Assembly (NCBI RefSeq): GCF_002286985.1
Contig: NZ_NSKC01000009.1
Span: forward strand, 165,800 to 229,799
DNA from: Halorubrum salipaludis
Lineage (GTDB): Archaea; Halobacteriota; Halobacteria; Halobacteriales; Haloferacaceae
Length of the DNA stretch: 64,000 bases
Reading direction: 5' to 3'
In this document: piece after piece, positions 1-10,020 of the stretch
Layout: each line of letters begins with the position of its first letter
How positions within the stretch are numbered: position 1 is the first letter of the stretch
The notes under the pieces: model-generated
The model's database searches: none
What the model was told of the DNA's origin: nothing
What the model saw: only the letters and a program-made list of their open reading frames with translations
Translations under genes and position numbers: made by a program

Positions 1-1
1 C

Positions 2-1105
2 GGCGCCGCCGCAGTCGGCGGGCTGGCCGGGTGTCTGGGTGGCGATCCGAGAGACGATTCGGCCTCGACCGGAGACGAAACGAACGCGGCGACGACGAAG
101 AACGGGTCGGCGATCGGCGACGCGGACGACGCCAGCGCGACGGTCGGAATGGTGTACGCGCTCGGCGGGCTCGACGACCGGTCGTTCAACGACGCGGCGA
201 ACAGGGGGATCCAGCGCGCACGCCTCGACCACGACGTCGCGTTCGCGAACGAGGAACCCACCGCGGCTCCGGAGTTCCAGACCACGCAGGCGGCGCTGTC
301 GGCGTCGACCGACCCCGACTACGACCTGATCTGCTGCGTCGGCTTCCTGCAGGCGGAGGGGCTCACGGCGGTCGCGGGCGAGTACCCGGACCAGCGGTAC
401 GCGATCGTCGACTCCGTCGTCGACCGGGAGAACGTGGCGAGCTACGTGTTCCGCGAGCACGAGGGGTCGTTTCAGGCCGGTCACCTCGCCGGACTGGTGA
501 CGAGCCGCGACGTGTCGGTCGGGGCGGGCTCGACGCTCCCCGACGAGCGAACGGTCGGCTTCGTCGGCGGGGTCGAGTCGGACCTCGTCCGCAAGTTCGA
601 GGCGGGCTACCGCGCCGGCGTCGACCACGCGGCCGTCGACGCCTCGGTCCTCGGCGCGTACGTCGGCGCCTTCGACGACCCCGAGAGCGGGTACGCCGCC
701 GCCGCGGAGATGTACGAGCAGGGCGCCGACGTGGTGTATCACGCGGCGGGCGGGAGCGGCCTCGGCGTCTTTCAGGCCGCACAGGAGCACGGCCGGTACG
801 CGATCGGCGTCGACTCCGACCAGTCGCGGAGCAACCCGCGGTACGCGGACGTGATCTTGGCGTCGATGGTGAAACGGGTCGGCACCGCCGTCTACGACGC
901 CGCGGAGCGGACGATCGACGACGAGCTCGGCACGGGTGAGACGACCGCGCTCGGCCTCGCCGAGGACGGCGTCGCGCTCGTGTACGGCACGTCGCTCGGG
1001 CCGGTGATCCCCGACGACGTGCGCGACGCGCTCGGCGAGTCCGGCGACCGGATCGTCGCCGGCGACCTGTCGGTCCCCTCGGACCCGGCGGAGGTGGGGC
1101 AATGA
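2..1105 (+). CDS. BMP/PnrA-family solute-binding lipoprotein (5' partial)
   Basis: Extracytoplasmic binding lipoprotein of the BMP (basic membrane protein, PnrA-like) family, whose characterised bacterial members bind purine nucleosides. The window opens inside the signal peptide: frame 2 reads L-A-G-C at bases 23-34, a lipobox whose Cys would carry the lipid anchor. A polar Asp/Ser/Thr linker follows, then the BMP domain with GGLDDRSFN near its start and GVDSDQ late, both typical of the family. 367 codons are present and the start codon lies upstream of base 1. The stop overlaps the start of the chemotaxis transducer (ATGA, 1102-1105), so the two are probably translated together and the lipoprotein likely presents ligand to it. 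Ligand identity is inferred; other BMP proteins belong to ABC importers. Confidence 0.88.
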   Translation, partial: GAAAVGGLAGCLGGDPRDDSASTGDETNAATTKNGSAIGDADDASATVGMVYALGGLDDRSFNDAANRGIQRARLDHDVAFANEEPTAAPEFQTTQAALSASTDPDYDLICCVGFLQAEGLTAVAGEYPDQRYAIVDSVVDRENVASYVFREHEGSFQAGHLAGLVTSRDVSVGAGSTLPDERTVGFVGGVESDLVRKFEAGYRAGVDHAAVDASVLGAYVGAFDDPESGYAAAAEMYEQGADVVYHAAGGSGLGVFQAAQEHGRYAIGVDSDQSRSNPRYADVILASMVKRVGTAVYDAAERTIDDELGTGETTALGLAEDGVALVYGTSLGPVIPDDVRDALGESGDRIVAGDLSVPSDPAEVGQ

Positions 1106-3498
1106 CGGACGGCCTCGTCGACCGACTGGCGCGGGCCGCGAGCCGGGTCCTCCCGGACGCGGTCCGCCGCCGGTACGCCGCCAAGTTCGCGCTCGCGTTC
1201 CTCGTCGTCGCCGCGGTCGTCGTCGCGGGAGGCGCGTTCACTTACCTTCAGACCGGCGAGACCGTGGAGGCGGACGCGACGACCCAGCTGGCCGAGACCG
1301 GCGGGCTGCAGGCGGACGCGATCGGCTCGTGGACCGAGCGGATGAGCACGGAGACGCGGTCCATGTCGGCCGCCGACGCCCTCCGCTCGGACCGGCGCGC
1401 GCCAGCCTACATTCTGTTGAAAGACGAGCTGCTCTCCGACGACATCGTCAGCATCCACCTCGTCGACTCCGGCGAGAACCGCGTGGTCGCCAGCACGGAA
1501 CAGCCGTTGGAGGGGCGCGCTCCGAGCGACCTCGACGCGCCGTGGAGCGACGCCGACGTGCCCGAGGGGGTCGGCGACGACGACCGCGTCTGGCGGTCGG
1601 CCCGCTCGTACCGGTCGCCCGTGCTCAACGACCGCCCGGTGATGGCGTTCGCCAGCTCCGTGCCGCGGGCCGACGGCCGGTACCTCGTCGTGGTGACCCG
1701 CATCCAGCCGCAGCTCGAGCGGATCCAGAACACCGACACCGGCGAGGAGACGACGATCCTCAACGCCGACGGCCGGACCGTCCTCGACATCGACGGCACC
1801 GTCGACGAGGAGGAACACGCCGACGGCGTCGAGACGATCCGCGGAGGGAACGCCACGACCGCGACCCGGATCGGCGACGGACAGGTCCACGCGTACGCGG
1901 CCGTTCCCGGAACCGACTGGGTGGCGGTCACGAGCGTGGACCAGTCGACGGCCTTCGCCGTCCGGAACGACGTGGGGAACTCGGTGCTGCTCCTCATCCT
2001 CCTCACGCTCGCGTCGCTCGGGGTCGTCGGCGTCGTGCTCGGCAGCCGGACCGTCGTCCCCCTCTCGCGGCTGCGCGACCGCGCCGAACGGATCGAGTCG
2101 GGCGAGCTCGACGTGGACCTGGCGACCGGGCGAGTAGACGAGATCGGCCGCCTGTTCACGAGCTTCGGCGAGATGCGGGACGCGCTCCGCGACCGGATCG
2201 CCGAGGCCGAGACCGCGGCCGACGAGGCCGAGGCGGCCCGCGAGGAGGCCGAGGCCGTGACGCGGGACATGGAGACGCGCGCGGCCGACTACAGCGAGGT
2301 GATGGGCGCGGTCGCCGACGGCGACCTCACTCGGCGGATGGACCCGAACGCGGACCGCGACGCGATGCGGGAGATCGCCGAGGAGTTCAACGACATGGTG
2401 GCCCAACTGGAGCGGACCACCGCGCGGGTGGCCGCCTTCGCCGCCGAGGTCGACGACGCGAGCGCGGAGCTCGCGGCCGGCGCCGACGAGGTCGAGACCG
2501 CGAGCGGGACCGTCAGCGAGCAGATCCAGGAGATCGCCGACGGCGCGGTCAGGCAGGACGACCGGCTCGACGCGGTGAGCGGCGAGATGAGCGACCTCTC
2601 CGCGAGCATCGAGGAGGTCGCGTCGTCGGCCGCATCCGTCGCGGAGACCGCGGAGGCCGCCTCGGAGCGCGGGGTGGAGGGCCGCGAGGCCGCCGCGGAG
2701 GCGCTCGACGAGATGGACGCGATCGAGGAGCGCTCCGCCGCCGCGGTCGAGCAGATGGAGTCGCTCGACGACCGCATGGACGAGATCGACGAGGTCGTCG
2801 ACTTCATCACCGACGTGGCCGAGCAGACGAACATCCTCGCGTTGAACGCCTCCATCGAGGCCGCCCGGGCGGGCGAGGCCGGCGAGGGCTTCGCCGTCGT
2901 CGCCGACGAGGTCAAGGACCTCGCCGAGGAGACGCAGGCGGCCGCCGCCGAGATCGAGTCGCAGATCGAGGCCGTCCGCGGTGAGGCGGACGAGACCGTC
3001 GACGACATCCGCGAGACGAACGCGCGGATCGACGAGGGGTCCGACACCGTCCGCGAGGCGTCGTCGTCCCTCGAGGCCGTCGTCGACGCGGTCGAGGAGA
3101 CGAACCACGGCGTCCAGGAGATCAGCGAGGCGGCCGAGGACCAGGCGCGGTCGACCCAGCGCGCGGTCGAGGGCGTCGAGGACGTCGCGGAGGTGAGCGG
3201 CGAGGTCGCGACCGGCTCCGAGCAGGTGTCCGCCGCCGCTGAGGAGCAGACGGCGACCGTCACCACCATCGCCGAGAACGCCGACCGGCTCCGGGGACAG
3301 GCCGAGGCGCTCTCGGAGTCCGTCTCGACGTTCGAGGTCGACGTCGATCCCGACGATATCGAGGGCGCAGAGCGCGGAGCGAACGCCGGGAACGGCGAGA
3401 TCGACGGTCTCGACTCGACGGAGGGCGACGGTCTCGCCGCCGACGGCGACGGGCGGGACGGCTCGGCGGACGTTAGCCTCTCGCCAGACGAGCGCTAG
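1102..3498 (+). CDS. Methyl-accepting chemotaxis transducer (Htr)
   Basis: Membrane chemoreceptor, 798 aa, passing ligand state to the CheA/CheW array and the archaellum. TM1 is about residues 29-48 and TM2 about 294-314, enclosing a roughly 245-residue extracellular sensor resembling a double-Cache domain. A HAMP domain (about 315-365) and a second HAMP-like segment (about 395-446) lead into the MA signalling coiled coil. The invariant hairpin tip is present at about 572-606 ([19 protein letters not shown] followed by GFAVVADEV). The acidic tail after about residue 750 is low complexity. The start overlaps the upstream binding lipoprotein by four bases, the arrangement expected when a transducer senses through a dedicated binding protein, as in the BasB/BasT and CosB/CosT pairs of Halobacterium. 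Confidence 0.95.
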   Translation: MTDGLVDRLARAASRVLPDAVRRRYAAKFALAFLVVAAVVVAGGAFTYLQTGETVEADATTQLAETGGLQADAIGSWTERMSTETRSMSAADALRSDRRAPAYILLKDELLSDDIVSIHLVDSGENRVVASTEQPLEGRAPSDLDAPWSDADVPEGVGDDDRVWRSARSYRSPVLNDRPVMAFASSVPRADGRYLVVVTRIQPQLERIQNTDTGEETTILNADGRTVLDIDGTVDEEEHADGVETIRGGNATTATRIGDGQVHAYAAVPGTDWVAVTSVDQSTAFAVRNDVGNSVLLLILLTLASLGVVGVVLGSRTVVPLSRLRDRAERIESGELDVDLATGRVDEIGRLFTSFGEMRDALRDRIAEAETAADEAEAAREEAEAVTRDMETRAADYSEVMGAVADGDLTRRMDPNADRDAMREIAEEFNDMVAQLERTTARVAAFAAEVDDASAELAAGADEVETASGTVSEQIQEIADGAVRQDDRLDAVSGEMSDLSASIEEVASSAASVAETAEAASERGVEGREAAAEALDEMDAIEERSAAAVEQMESLDDRMDEIDEVVDFITDVAEQTNILALNASIEAARAGEAGEGFAVVADEVKDLAEETQAAAAEIESQIEAVRGEADETVDDIRETNARIDEGSDTVREASSSLEAVVDAVEETNHGVQEISEAAEDQARSTQRAVEGVEDVAEVSGEVATGSEQVSAAAEEQTATVTTIAENADRLRGQAEALSESVSTFEVDVDPDDIEGAERGANAGNGEIDGLDSTEGDGLAADGDGRDGSADVSLSPDER

Positions 3499-3516
3499 CT
3501 TCTCGGCGGACGAGCG

Positions 3517-4164
3517 CTACTCCCCGCTCTCCGGATGCCCTTCGACGATGGCGACGCCCGAGGAGGCGCCGATCCGGACCGCGCCGGCGTCGAGCATCGC
3601 CGTCGCTTCCGCGTAGGAGCCGACGCCGCCGGACGCCTTCACCGGCAGGTACTCGCTCATCAGCTCCACGTCCGGGACCGTGGCGCCGCCGTCGGCGAAC
3701 CCCGTGGAGGTCTTCACCATGTCGGCGTCGGCGGCGACGGCGGCCTCGCAGGCGCGGCGCTTCTCGGCGTCCGTCAGGAGCGCGGTCTCGATGATCACCT
3801 TCACCGGGACCGGCACCGCGGCCACCACGTCCGAGATCTCGGCGGCGACGGTGTCGTCCTCGCCCGCCTGCAGGCGCCCGACGTTGATCACCAGATCGAT
3901 CTCGTCGGCGCCGTCGTTCCATGCGGCGACGGCCTCGTCGCGCTTCGTCGCGGGCGCGTGCTGGCCGTGGGGGAAGCCGACCACGGTCGCGATCGTCTCG
4001 GGCGCGTTCTCGTAGTCGGTCGCCTCGGGCAGGTAACAGGGCGGGATACAGGCGTTCATCCCGTGGGCTGCGGCCTCGTCGAGCACGGTCTTGACGTCCC
4101 CCCACGTCGTCTCCGGGCCGAGCACGGTGTGGTCGATGCTGGCGGCGAACTCGTCGCGGTCCAT
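3517..4164 (-). CDS. deoC: Deoxyribose-phosphate aldolase
   Basis: Class I aldolase cleaving 2-deoxyribose 5-phosphate to glyceraldehyde 3-phosphate and acetaldehyde, the last step of deoxynucleoside catabolism. 215 aa, normal for the short archaeal/Gram-positive form. All three catalytic positions are visible: D90 in EIDLVINVG, Schiff-base K151 in MVKTSTGF, and K176 in VKASGG. It faces the transducer convergently with an 18-base gap between stops, so it is not in that operon, but its nucleoside role supports a nucleoside ligand for the lipoprotein/transducer pair. Upstream on the minus strand CTTTTACGC lies about 25 bases before the ATG, a plausible TATA region giving a near-leaderless transcript. 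Confidence 0.95.
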   Translation of the reverse strand: MDRDEFAASIDHTVLGPETTWGDVKTVLDEAAAHGMNACIPPCYLPEATDYENAPETIATVVGFPHGQHAPATKRDEAVAAWNDGADEIDLVINVGRLQAGEDDTVAAEISDVVAAVPVPVKVIIETALLTDAEKRRACEAAVAADADMVKTSTGFADGGATVPDVELMSEYLPVKASGGVGSYAEATAMLDAGAVRIGASSGVAIVEGHPESGE

Positions 4165-4292
4165 GCGCTCACGGTCGGGAGCGCGCGTAAAAGACGTACT
4201 GGGTCCGCGTCGCCGCCGCCCGGGTCGAAACCGAGCCCGCTTCGGACCGCCGAACGGTTGGATTCAAGTCCGCCGCAGGGAAATCGGGTGGT

Positions 4293-5588
4293 ATGCAACC
4301 GGGAGATCGCGTCCGCGTCGACCGCGGGGACGTCACGAACGAGGGCGTACTGCTCCCCTCGACGACTCGCGACCACCTCGTCGTCAAGCTCGACGGGGGG
4401 TACAACGTCGGCATCGACCGCGACGAGGCCGACGTGGAACTGCTCGAATCCGGGGCCCGCGACGTCGACGAGGGGGCCGACGCGGGCGGCGGCGAGGCCT
4501 CCGAGATCACCTTCGACGACGATCTGCCGACGGTCTCGCTCATCTCCACCGGCGGGACGATCGCCTCCACCGTCGACTACCGGACCGGCGCGGTCACCGC
4601 CCAGTTCGACGCCGAGGACGTGCTCCGCGCGGTCCCCGACCTGGCCGGCCGCGCGAACTACCGCGGGCGGGTCGTCGCCAACATCCTCTCGGAGAACATG
4701 GAGCCGCCGATCTGGCGGGAGCTGGCCGAGGCCGTCCGCGAGGAGATCGCGGCCGGCGCCGACGGCGTCGTCGTGATGCACGGGACCGACACGATGCAGT
4801 ACTCCGCCTCCGCGCTCTCCTTCATGCTCGACTCGCCGGTCCCGATCGTCTTTACGGGCAGCCAGCGCTCCGCGGACCGGCCCTCCTCCGACAACGTGAT
4901 GAACGCGGTGTGCGCGGTCGAGGCCGCGAAGGCCGACCACGCCGAGACGCTCGTCTGCATGCACGCGACGCAGTCCGACGACGCCTGCGCGCTCCACCGC
5001 GGCACGCGCGTCCGGAAGAACCACACCTCCCGGCGCGACGCCTTCGAGACGGTCGGCGCCGAGCCACTCGGCCGCATCGACTATGAGGCCGCGGCCGAGG
5101 CGGGCGCCGAGGGCGGCGCCGCGGACGCCGCCATCGAGTGGGCCCGCGAGCCGATCGCGCGGGGAGACGGGGACGACGCCGATCTCTCGGCCGCGACCGA
5201 CCTCGACGCCGACGTGGAGCTCGTCAAGTTCACGCCCGGCATGGACCCGGCCGCGTGGGACTACCTCGACGAGAAGGACGGCGTCGTGATCGAGGGGACC
5301 GGGCTCGGGCACGTCCACACCGACCTCATCCCGCGGATCGAGGAGCTGGTCGAGGGAGGGACCGTCGTCGCGATGACGAGCCAGTGTCTGTCCGGCCGCG
5401 TCTGCGACCGGGTGTACGACACCGGCCGCGACCTGCTCGACGCCGGCGTCGTCGAGGCAGGCGACACCCTCCCCGGCACCGCGAAGGTGAAGCTGATGTG
5501 GGCGCTCGCGAACCTGTCCGACCCCGCCGAGGCGATGGGCCGGGACCTCGCGGGCGAGCTGACAGAGGAGTCGCAGCCCTGGCGATGA
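4293..5588 (+). CDS. gatD: Glu-tRNA(Gln) amidotransferase subunit D
   Basis: Subunit D of the archaeal GatDE amidotransferase, 431 aa; it releases ammonia from glutamine, which GatE uses to convert Glu-tRNA(Gln) to Gln-tRNA(Gln). The N-terminal 70 residues form the small beta domain typical of GatD (starting MQPGDRVRVDRG). The asparaginase fold follows, with the first catalytic motif STGGTIAS at 85-92 (Thr89) and the second, HGTDTM, at 163-168 (Thr165, Asp166). The length and the N-terminal domain separate it from plain L-asparaginase. gatE is not in this window. The stop overlaps the start of the downstream GNAT gene by four bases (ATGA). Confidence 0.96.
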   Translation: MQPGDRVRVDRGDVTNEGVLLPSTTRDHLVVKLDGGYNVGIDRDEADVELLESGARDVDEGADAGGGEASEITFDDDLPTVSLISTGGTIASTVDYRTGAVTAQFDAEDVLRAVPDLAGRANYRGRVVANILSENMEPPIWRELAEAVREEIAAGADGVVVMHGTDTMQYSASALSFMLDSPVPIVFTGSQRSADRPSSDNVMNAVCAVEAAKADHAETLVCMHATQSDDACALHRGTRVRKNHTSRRDAFETVGAEPLGRIDYEAAAEAGAEGGAADAAIEWAREPIARGDGDDADLSAATDLDADVELVKFTPGMDPAAWDYLDEKDGVVIEGTGLGHVHTDLIPRIEELVEGGTVVAMTSQCLSGRVCDRVYDTGRDLLDAGVVEAGDTLPGTAKVKLMWALANLSDPAEAMGRDLAGELTEESQPWR

Positions 5589-6670
5589 CGGACCTTGAGG
5601 ATGAATCGGCGCCGGGCGCCGGTTCGGCTCCGGCCCCCGTCGTCCGCGAGGCGCACCCCGCCGACGCCGACGCGGTCGCCGCGTTCACCCGGGACACGTG
5701 GGGCGAGCGACACGAGGACTACATCCCGCGCGTGTTCCCCGAGTGGGCCGCGTCCGACGACCCCGACAGCGCCACCTTCGTCGCGACCCTGCCGCCCGAG
5801 GCGGTCGCGGAGCGCGGCGCGCCCGACGACGCCGACCGGGAACCCGGCGACACCCTCGTCGAGGGGGACGGGACGGGCGCGGCCGCGGCGGGGGAGCCGG
5901 AGGCCGTGGTCGGCTGCATCCAGGGCGTCCTGCTCTCCGAGTGGGAGGCGTGGGGGCAGGGGATCCGCGTCGACCCCGCGGCCCGCGGGTTCGGCGTCGG
6001 GACCGCGCTCTCGGAGGCCGCGCTCGACTGGGCCCGCGACCGCGGCGCGACAGTCTGTCGCAACATGGTGTTCTCGTGGAACATTATGGGGCTCGGGCAG
6101 TCTCGCGCGGTCGGCTTTGAGCCCGCGACGGAGTTCCGGTTCGCGGAGCCGGAGCCGGACTCGGAGGCGATCGACTCCGACCCCGCCGACCCCGCCGGCC
6201 CGACCCCGGTCCCCGCTCCCGACCCGAACGCCGCGTGGGCGTTCTGGAGCGACAGCGACGCCCGGGACCTCCTCCGCGGGCTCGCGCTCGACCCCGACGA
6301 GTCGTGGGCGTGCTCCGAACTGACCCGCGAGCGCCTCCGGAGTGCGGCCGGCGAAGACCGGCTGCTCGCGGTCGCCGGCGGCGACGCCCTCGCCGGGTTC
6401 GCGGTCCGGACGCGCGTGGCGGAGCGCGAGGCGGACGGCGAGACGACCCGGACCGCGACCTACGGCGCCGCCGCGTGGCGGGACACCGAGGCGGCGGGCG
6501 CGCTGTACGACGCGATCGCGGCCGACGCCGCCGCGGTCGACGCCGACGGCGCCCGCGTGCTGATCCCGGAGACGGTCGAACACGTCAGCGACACGGGCGC
6601 GAACCGGATCCCGGTCGCGGCCGAACCGGACTTCGTGATGGCCGCGGACCTCACAGGCGGTGCGCCGTGA
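5585..6670 (+). CDS. GNAT-family N-acetyltransferase
   Basis: Predicted acetyl-CoA-dependent N-acetyltransferase, 361 aa, substrate unknown. The GNAT core lies in residues 20-190; the acetyl-CoA loop is R134-GFGVG-T, followed by the alpha helix ALSEAALDWARDRGA and a C-terminal core strand containing GQSRAVGFEPATEFRF. The remaining 170 residues, after a Pro/Asp-rich linker (about 190-220), look like a second, degenerate GNAT-like lobe, a layout seen in several haloarchaeal acetyltransferases. A variable acidic insert at 75-105 interrupts the first lobe. Start and stop overlap both neighbours by four bases (gatD upstream, a small membrane protein downstream), indicating a coupled operon gatD-GNAT-small membrane protein. 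Confidence 0.85.
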   Translation: MTDLEDESAPGAGSAPAPVVREAHPADADAVAAFTRDTWGERHEDYIPRVFPEWAASDDPDSATFVATLPPEAVAERGAPDDADREPGDTLVEGDGTGAAAAGEPEAVVGCIQGVLLSEWEAWGQGIRVDPAARGFGVGTALSEAALDWARDRGATVCRNMVFSWNIMGLGQSRAVGFEPATEFRFAEPEPDSEAIDSDPADPAGPTPVPAPDPNAAWAFWSDSDARDLLRGLALDPDESWACSELTRERLRSAAGEDRLLAVAGGDALAGFAVRTRVAEREADGETTRTATYGAAAWRDTEAAGALYDAIAADAAAVDADGARVLIPETVEHVSDTGANRIPVAAEPDFVMAADLTGGAP

Positions 6671-6879
6671 GCCTCTTCGGCGTCCCGCTCCCGTGGTCGC
6701 TCCCGCTCACGCTCGTGATCTACGGGGTCGTCGTCGCCGCCGCGGCGTGGATCTACCGCGACGCGAAGGCGCGCGGGAGCCGCTACGCGGTCGTCTGGGG
6801 GCTCTCGACGCTCCTCTTCACGATTCTCCCGGTGCTCGCGTACCTGTACCTCCACCGCGACGCGGGACCGGCGCGGTGA
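6667..6879 (+). CDS. Small two-TM membrane protein
   Basis: 70-residue hydrophobic protein, not recognised by function. It starts at GTG 6667, overlapping the GNAT stop (GTGA). Two membrane helices are apparent, about residues 9-27 (PLTLVIYGVVVAAAAWIY) and 37-58 (VVWGLSTLLFTILPVLAYLYL), joined by the basic loop RDAKARGSRY. Single hydrophobic proteins with a YRDAKARGSR-type loop are frequent in haloarchaea as uncharacterised families. Operonic with gatD and the GNAT gene by overlap. Confidence 0.75.
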   Translation: MSLFGVPLPWSLPLTLVIYGVVVAAAAWIYRDAKARGSRYAVVWGLSTLLFTILPVLAYLYLHRDAGPAR

Positions 6880-6892
6880 CCCGCACCGACCG

Positions 6893-6900
6893 CTTATAAA
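6893..6900 (+). promoter_or_regulatory. TATA box for the DUF6498-like gene
   Basis: CTTATAAA, 26-33 bases before the ATG at 6926. Archaeal transcription starts about 25 bases after the TATA box, so the mRNA would be leaderless or nearly so. Confidence 0.7.
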
Positions 6901-6925
6901 CCCGGGAGGCGGATCGCCCGAACGG

Positions 6926-8203
6926 ATGCCCTCCACCGATCGCGCTCACCGGCTGGGAGCCCTCGCTCGCGGTCGCCGCCCGCGGGCGATCGCGTTCCTC
7001 GTCTCCAACCTCCTCCCGCTCGTCGGCGTCCTCGCGCTCGACTGGAACGCGGCCGCGCTGATGACGCTCTACTGGTTCGAGCTCGGGATCGCCTCCTTCT
7101 GGGCCGTCGTCCGCGGGCTGTTCGCCGGCCGCCCCTCCGAGATCGAGTCCGACGCGCTGATCGCCGGTCCGCTCGCGCAGCGGCGGGTCGGCCTGTCGAT
7201 CCCCCGAACGGGCCTGCGGATCCGGCTCTCCTCGCTGCTCGTGCTCCCGGTCGTCGCGCCCATCCTCGCGGTCGTCTGGCTGTTCGTCGGCGCGCTCACC
7301 GTCGGCGTCGTCGCCGACGGCGGGCTGGCCCCCGAGGCGCTCGACACCGTGACGCTCGCGGTCCTCGCCGTCTTCGCCGGCGAGGCGGGGACGACGCTGA
7401 CCGACTACTTCGGCCGCGGCGAGTACCGCGACCACAGCGCCCAGACCGCGATACGGGGCGTGTTCGCCCGCGGCGCGGCGATATTCCTCGGCGCGCTGTT
7501 CACCGTCACGATCGTGGGCGCGGCGACGATGGAGGGGGACGCGCCGATATCCGCGCTCGACCCGAACGCGGTCGGGCTCCCACTGTTGCTCGGGATCGTC
7601 GCGGTGAAGGCCGCGTTCGACCTCGCGGGGCTGTACGGCGACCGGCTCGCGGCGTTCGACGAGTCGTCGGCGCTCGACCTGGGGCTCTCGTACGACCCGC
7701 CCGCGACGGAGCCCGTCGACGGATCCGTCGCGGAGCCGGCGCAGACGGTTCGGCAGTCCGTTCGCGCGCGACTCGCGGGCGCGGCCGTCACGCCGATCGG
7801 CCACCCGGGGCTGTGGTACCTCGCCGCGGTTCCGGCGCTCGTTGCCGCGTTGTTCGCGATCGGCGGCGACTGGGCGACCGCCGCCGCACTCCTCGCGGTC
7901 GCAGTCGCGATCCCGCTGGGCCTCGGCGCGCTCGACCACGAGCTCCGGTACGGCCTCGTCGCGTACCGGGTCGGCGACGACGCTTTGGTCGCCTACGACC
8001 GGCTGTTCGGCGTCCCCCTGTGGCGCGTCGAGCCGTGGGACGAGACGGACCTGCGGGTGAGACGCGGGCGGCTCGACCGCCGGCTCGGGACCGCGACCGT
8101 CGTGATCGAGCTCCGCGACGACGAACGCCGAATTCCCGGACTGGCCGATCCCGAGCCGGTGCTCTCGGTCTTCGACAGGCGCGCGGAGCGCCCGGACGAT
8201 TGA
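6926..8203 (+). CDS. DUF6498-like polytopic membrane protein
   Basis: 425-aa membrane protein of unknown function resembling the haloarchaeal DUF6498 family. About six to eight hydrophobic segments are visible: roughly 20-38, 46-66, 104-132, 138-155, 183-203, 217-230 and 295-335. The early motif ALMTLYWFELGIASFWAVVR is characteristic. After the last helix the 90 C-terminal residues are soluble and beta-rich, PH-like (YGLVAYRVGDDALVAYDRLF onward). The start fits a TATA box at 6893-6900. The next gene, on the opposite strand, ends 55 bases beyond, so this is a single-gene unit. Confidence 0.8.
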   Translation: MPSTDRAHRLGALARGRRPRAIAFLVSNLLPLVGVLALDWNAAALMTLYWFELGIASFWAVVRGLFAGRPSEIESDALIAGPLAQRRVGLSIPRTGLRIRLSSLLVLPVVAPILAVVWLFVGALTVGVVADGGLAPEALDTVTLAVLAVFAGEAGTTLTDYFGRGEYRDHSAQTAIRGVFARGAAIFLGALFTVTIVGAATMEGDAPISALDPNAVGLPLLLGIVAVKAAFDLAGLYGDRLAAFDESSALDLGLSYDPPATEPVDGSVAEPAQTVRQSVRARLAGAAVTPIGHPGLWYLAAVPALVAALFAIGGDWATAAALLAVAVAIPLGLGALDHELRYGLVAYRVGDDALVAYDRLFGVPLWRVEPWDETDLRVRRGRLDRRLGTATVVIELRDDERRIPGLADPEPVLSVFDRRAERPDD

Positions 8204-8258
8204 GCGGCCGCACGACTGGTCGCCCGGAGGCCAAAAGATCGACGACCGACCGCGGCAG

Positions 8259-8780
8259 TCAACGGTTTTCCGCCCGGTAGAGCGGGTGCGCGTCCCCCAC
8301 GATCCGCCTGAAGACCGCGATGACGCCGGCATGGATGCCCACGAGGACGGTCACGCTCGCGACGATGATCGCCACCTCGGTCGGGGTCGAGAGGAGGCCG
8401 AGCGAGACGATGAGCGTCGTCGCGCAGGCGGGGGCGTGTACCGCGTCGGTCGCGATCATCGCCCAGCTCGTCGCCACGAGCGAGACGGTCGCGCTCGCCG
8501 CGAGCCGGAACCCCTCCGGCGAGAACGCGGGGGGCGTCGCGGTGAGACTCGCGCCGGCCGCGATCAGCGACCACGCCGCGAGCCCGGCGACGCCCCCGAT
8601 GAGGTGGCTCCCGACGATCCGGGCGGCCCGGCCGCGCTCGCTCCGGCGGTCGAACGCGATGAGGAACGCCGACGGCCCGAGGCTCGGGAAGACGAACGGC
8701 TGGCCTGTCCCCCACGCGATCGCGCCGAGGACGGTGAAGAGGAGCCCGGCGTACAGGCTGGTTCCGACGCGGCGTCGCAT
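8259..8780 (-). CDS. HPP-family membrane protein
   Basis: 173-aa integral membrane protein of the HPP family (four TM helices at about 8-30, 56-80, 88-110 and 128-152). The family signature is visible as PFVFPSLGPSAFL near residue 30; the eponymous HPP-like motif reads HAPACATTL at about 115-123. Bacterial and plastid relatives have been linked to nitrite transport, but most are uncharacterised, so substrate is not assigned. Transcribed alone, convergent with the preceding gene and divergent from pibD. Confidence 0.82.
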   Translation of the reverse strand: MRRRVGTSLYAGLLFTVLGAIAWGTGQPFVFPSLGPSAFLIAFDRRSERGRAARIVGSHLIGGVAGLAAWSLIAAGASLTATPPAFSPEGFRLAASATVSLVATSWAMIATDAVHAPACATTLIVSLGLLSTPTEVAIIVASVTVLVGIHAGVIAVFRRIVGDAHPLYRAENR

Positions 8781-8882
8781 CGTCGCCCCTCGGCCGCGGG
8801 ATCACAAAGCGTCGGCGGTTCGGCTTGCCGCGTCGCCCGCGACCGTCGCCGCGCTATCGATCGCGATACGCGAACCCGAACG

Positions 8883-8890
8883 CCTAATTG
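8883..8890 (+). promoter_or_regulatory. TATA-like box for pibD
   Basis: CCTAATTG, an AT-rich patch in GC-rich DNA, 23-30 bases before the ATG at 8913. It supports that start over upstream in-frame codons. Confidence 0.5.
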
Positions 8891-8912
8891 CGCCCGCGCC
8901 GCCCGTGGTGAC

Positions 8913-9911
8913 ATGTTCGCGACGCTGCCGGACGCCCTCCGCCTGTTCGTCGTCCCCGTCTTCGCGTGGGCGGCCCTGCGCGACGTCCGGACCCGACGCC
9001 TCCCGAACCGGCTGTGGCCGCCGCTGTACCTGTTCGGCGCGCTGCTGTTGCTCTGGGAGACTGCACGGCTGTGGCCTCTCGCTGGGTTCGAGGGGCGGCT
9101 GTTCCTCGTTCAGGCCGCGATCAGCCTGCTGTTCGTCGCCCCGCTGGGCTACGCCTTCTGGTATCTCGGCGCGTTCGGCGGCGCCGACGCGAAGGCGCTG
9201 ATCGCGATCGCAGTCCTCTTCCCCACCTTCCCCGCCTACGAGATCGCCGGAACGACGCTCCCGCTCGTCGACACCCAGATCGGCGTGTTCTCGCTGACGG
9301 TGCTCACGAACACGGTCCTGCTCGCGCTCGCGTACCCGCTCGGGCTCGCCGGGATCAACCTCCTCCGCGGGGAGCGCTCGGCGACGATGTTCTTCGCGCG
9401 GCCGGTGGCGACCGACTCGCTGCCGGACCGCCACGGGCGCCTGTTCGAGGACGACGCCGGAACGACCCGGAACGGCCTCGATCTGGACGCGCTCCGGATG
9501 TACCTTCGCTGGCGCGGGGCGACCCTCGCGGACCTGCGCGCGGACCCGGATCGGCTCCGCGACCCCGACAGCGTCGGCGAGACGCACGAGCCGACCGACG
9601 GCGGGACGCACGTCGGCCCGCGGACGGACGGGGGGACCCCGACCGGGGCTGAAGGCGAGGGCGGCACCGAGCGCTCCGAGAGCCCCGACGACCCCTGGGC
9701 CGCCGAGCGCTTCCTCGACGAGATCGACCACGGCGCGTACGGCACCGACGCCGAGACGCTCCGCGGCGGGCTGGCGGTCGTCGCCCGGAAGGACCGCGTG
9801 CTGGTGTCGCCGGGGATGCCGTTCGTCGTCCCGATGGCGGTCGGGCTGGTCGTCTCGCTGACGTACGGAGATGCGCTGTTCGCGGTGCTCGGCGCGATCG
9901 GCCTTGTGTAA
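8913..9911 (+). CDS. pibD: Prepilin/preflagellin peptidase (A24 family)
   Basis: Membrane aspartyl protease that removes class III signal peptides from archaellins and type IV pilins, 332 aa. Both catalytic aspartates are visible: the first in LRDVRTRRLPNR near residue 25, the second in the GxGD-like motif GGADAKALIAIA near residue 92. Six hydrophobic segments lie in residues 5-170. A long acidic cytoplasmic insertion (about 170-295) follows before the last hydrophobic pair, the layout of haloarchaeal PibD. The open frame extends far upstream, but ATG 8913 follows a TATA-like patch and begins the membrane domain. The gene ends at an element-containing convergent gap. Confidence 0.9.
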   Translation: MFATLPDALRLFVVPVFAWAALRDVRTRRLPNRLWPPLYLFGALLLLWETARLWPLAGFEGRLFLVQAAISLLFVAPLGYAFWYLGAFGGADAKALIAIAVLFPTFPAYEIAGTTLPLVDTQIGVFSLTVLTNTVLLALAYPLGLAGINLLRGERSATMFFARPVATDSLPDRHGRLFEDDAGTTRNGLDLDALRMYLRWRGATLADLRADPDRLRDPDSVGETHEPTDGGTHVGPRTDGGTPTGAEGEGGTERSESPDDPWAAERFLDEIDHGAYGTDAETLRGGLAVVARKDRVLVSPGMPFVVPMAVGLVVSLTYGDALFAVLGAIGLV

Positions 9912-10020
9912 GCGGATCGTCGTCGAAACATCCGACGAGAAACACTCGCCGAGAAGATCTAGGAGGGATTGACACGGCGGCGATCGATAAACGGAGTGGG
10001 TATTGCAGATCGGTAGCGGC

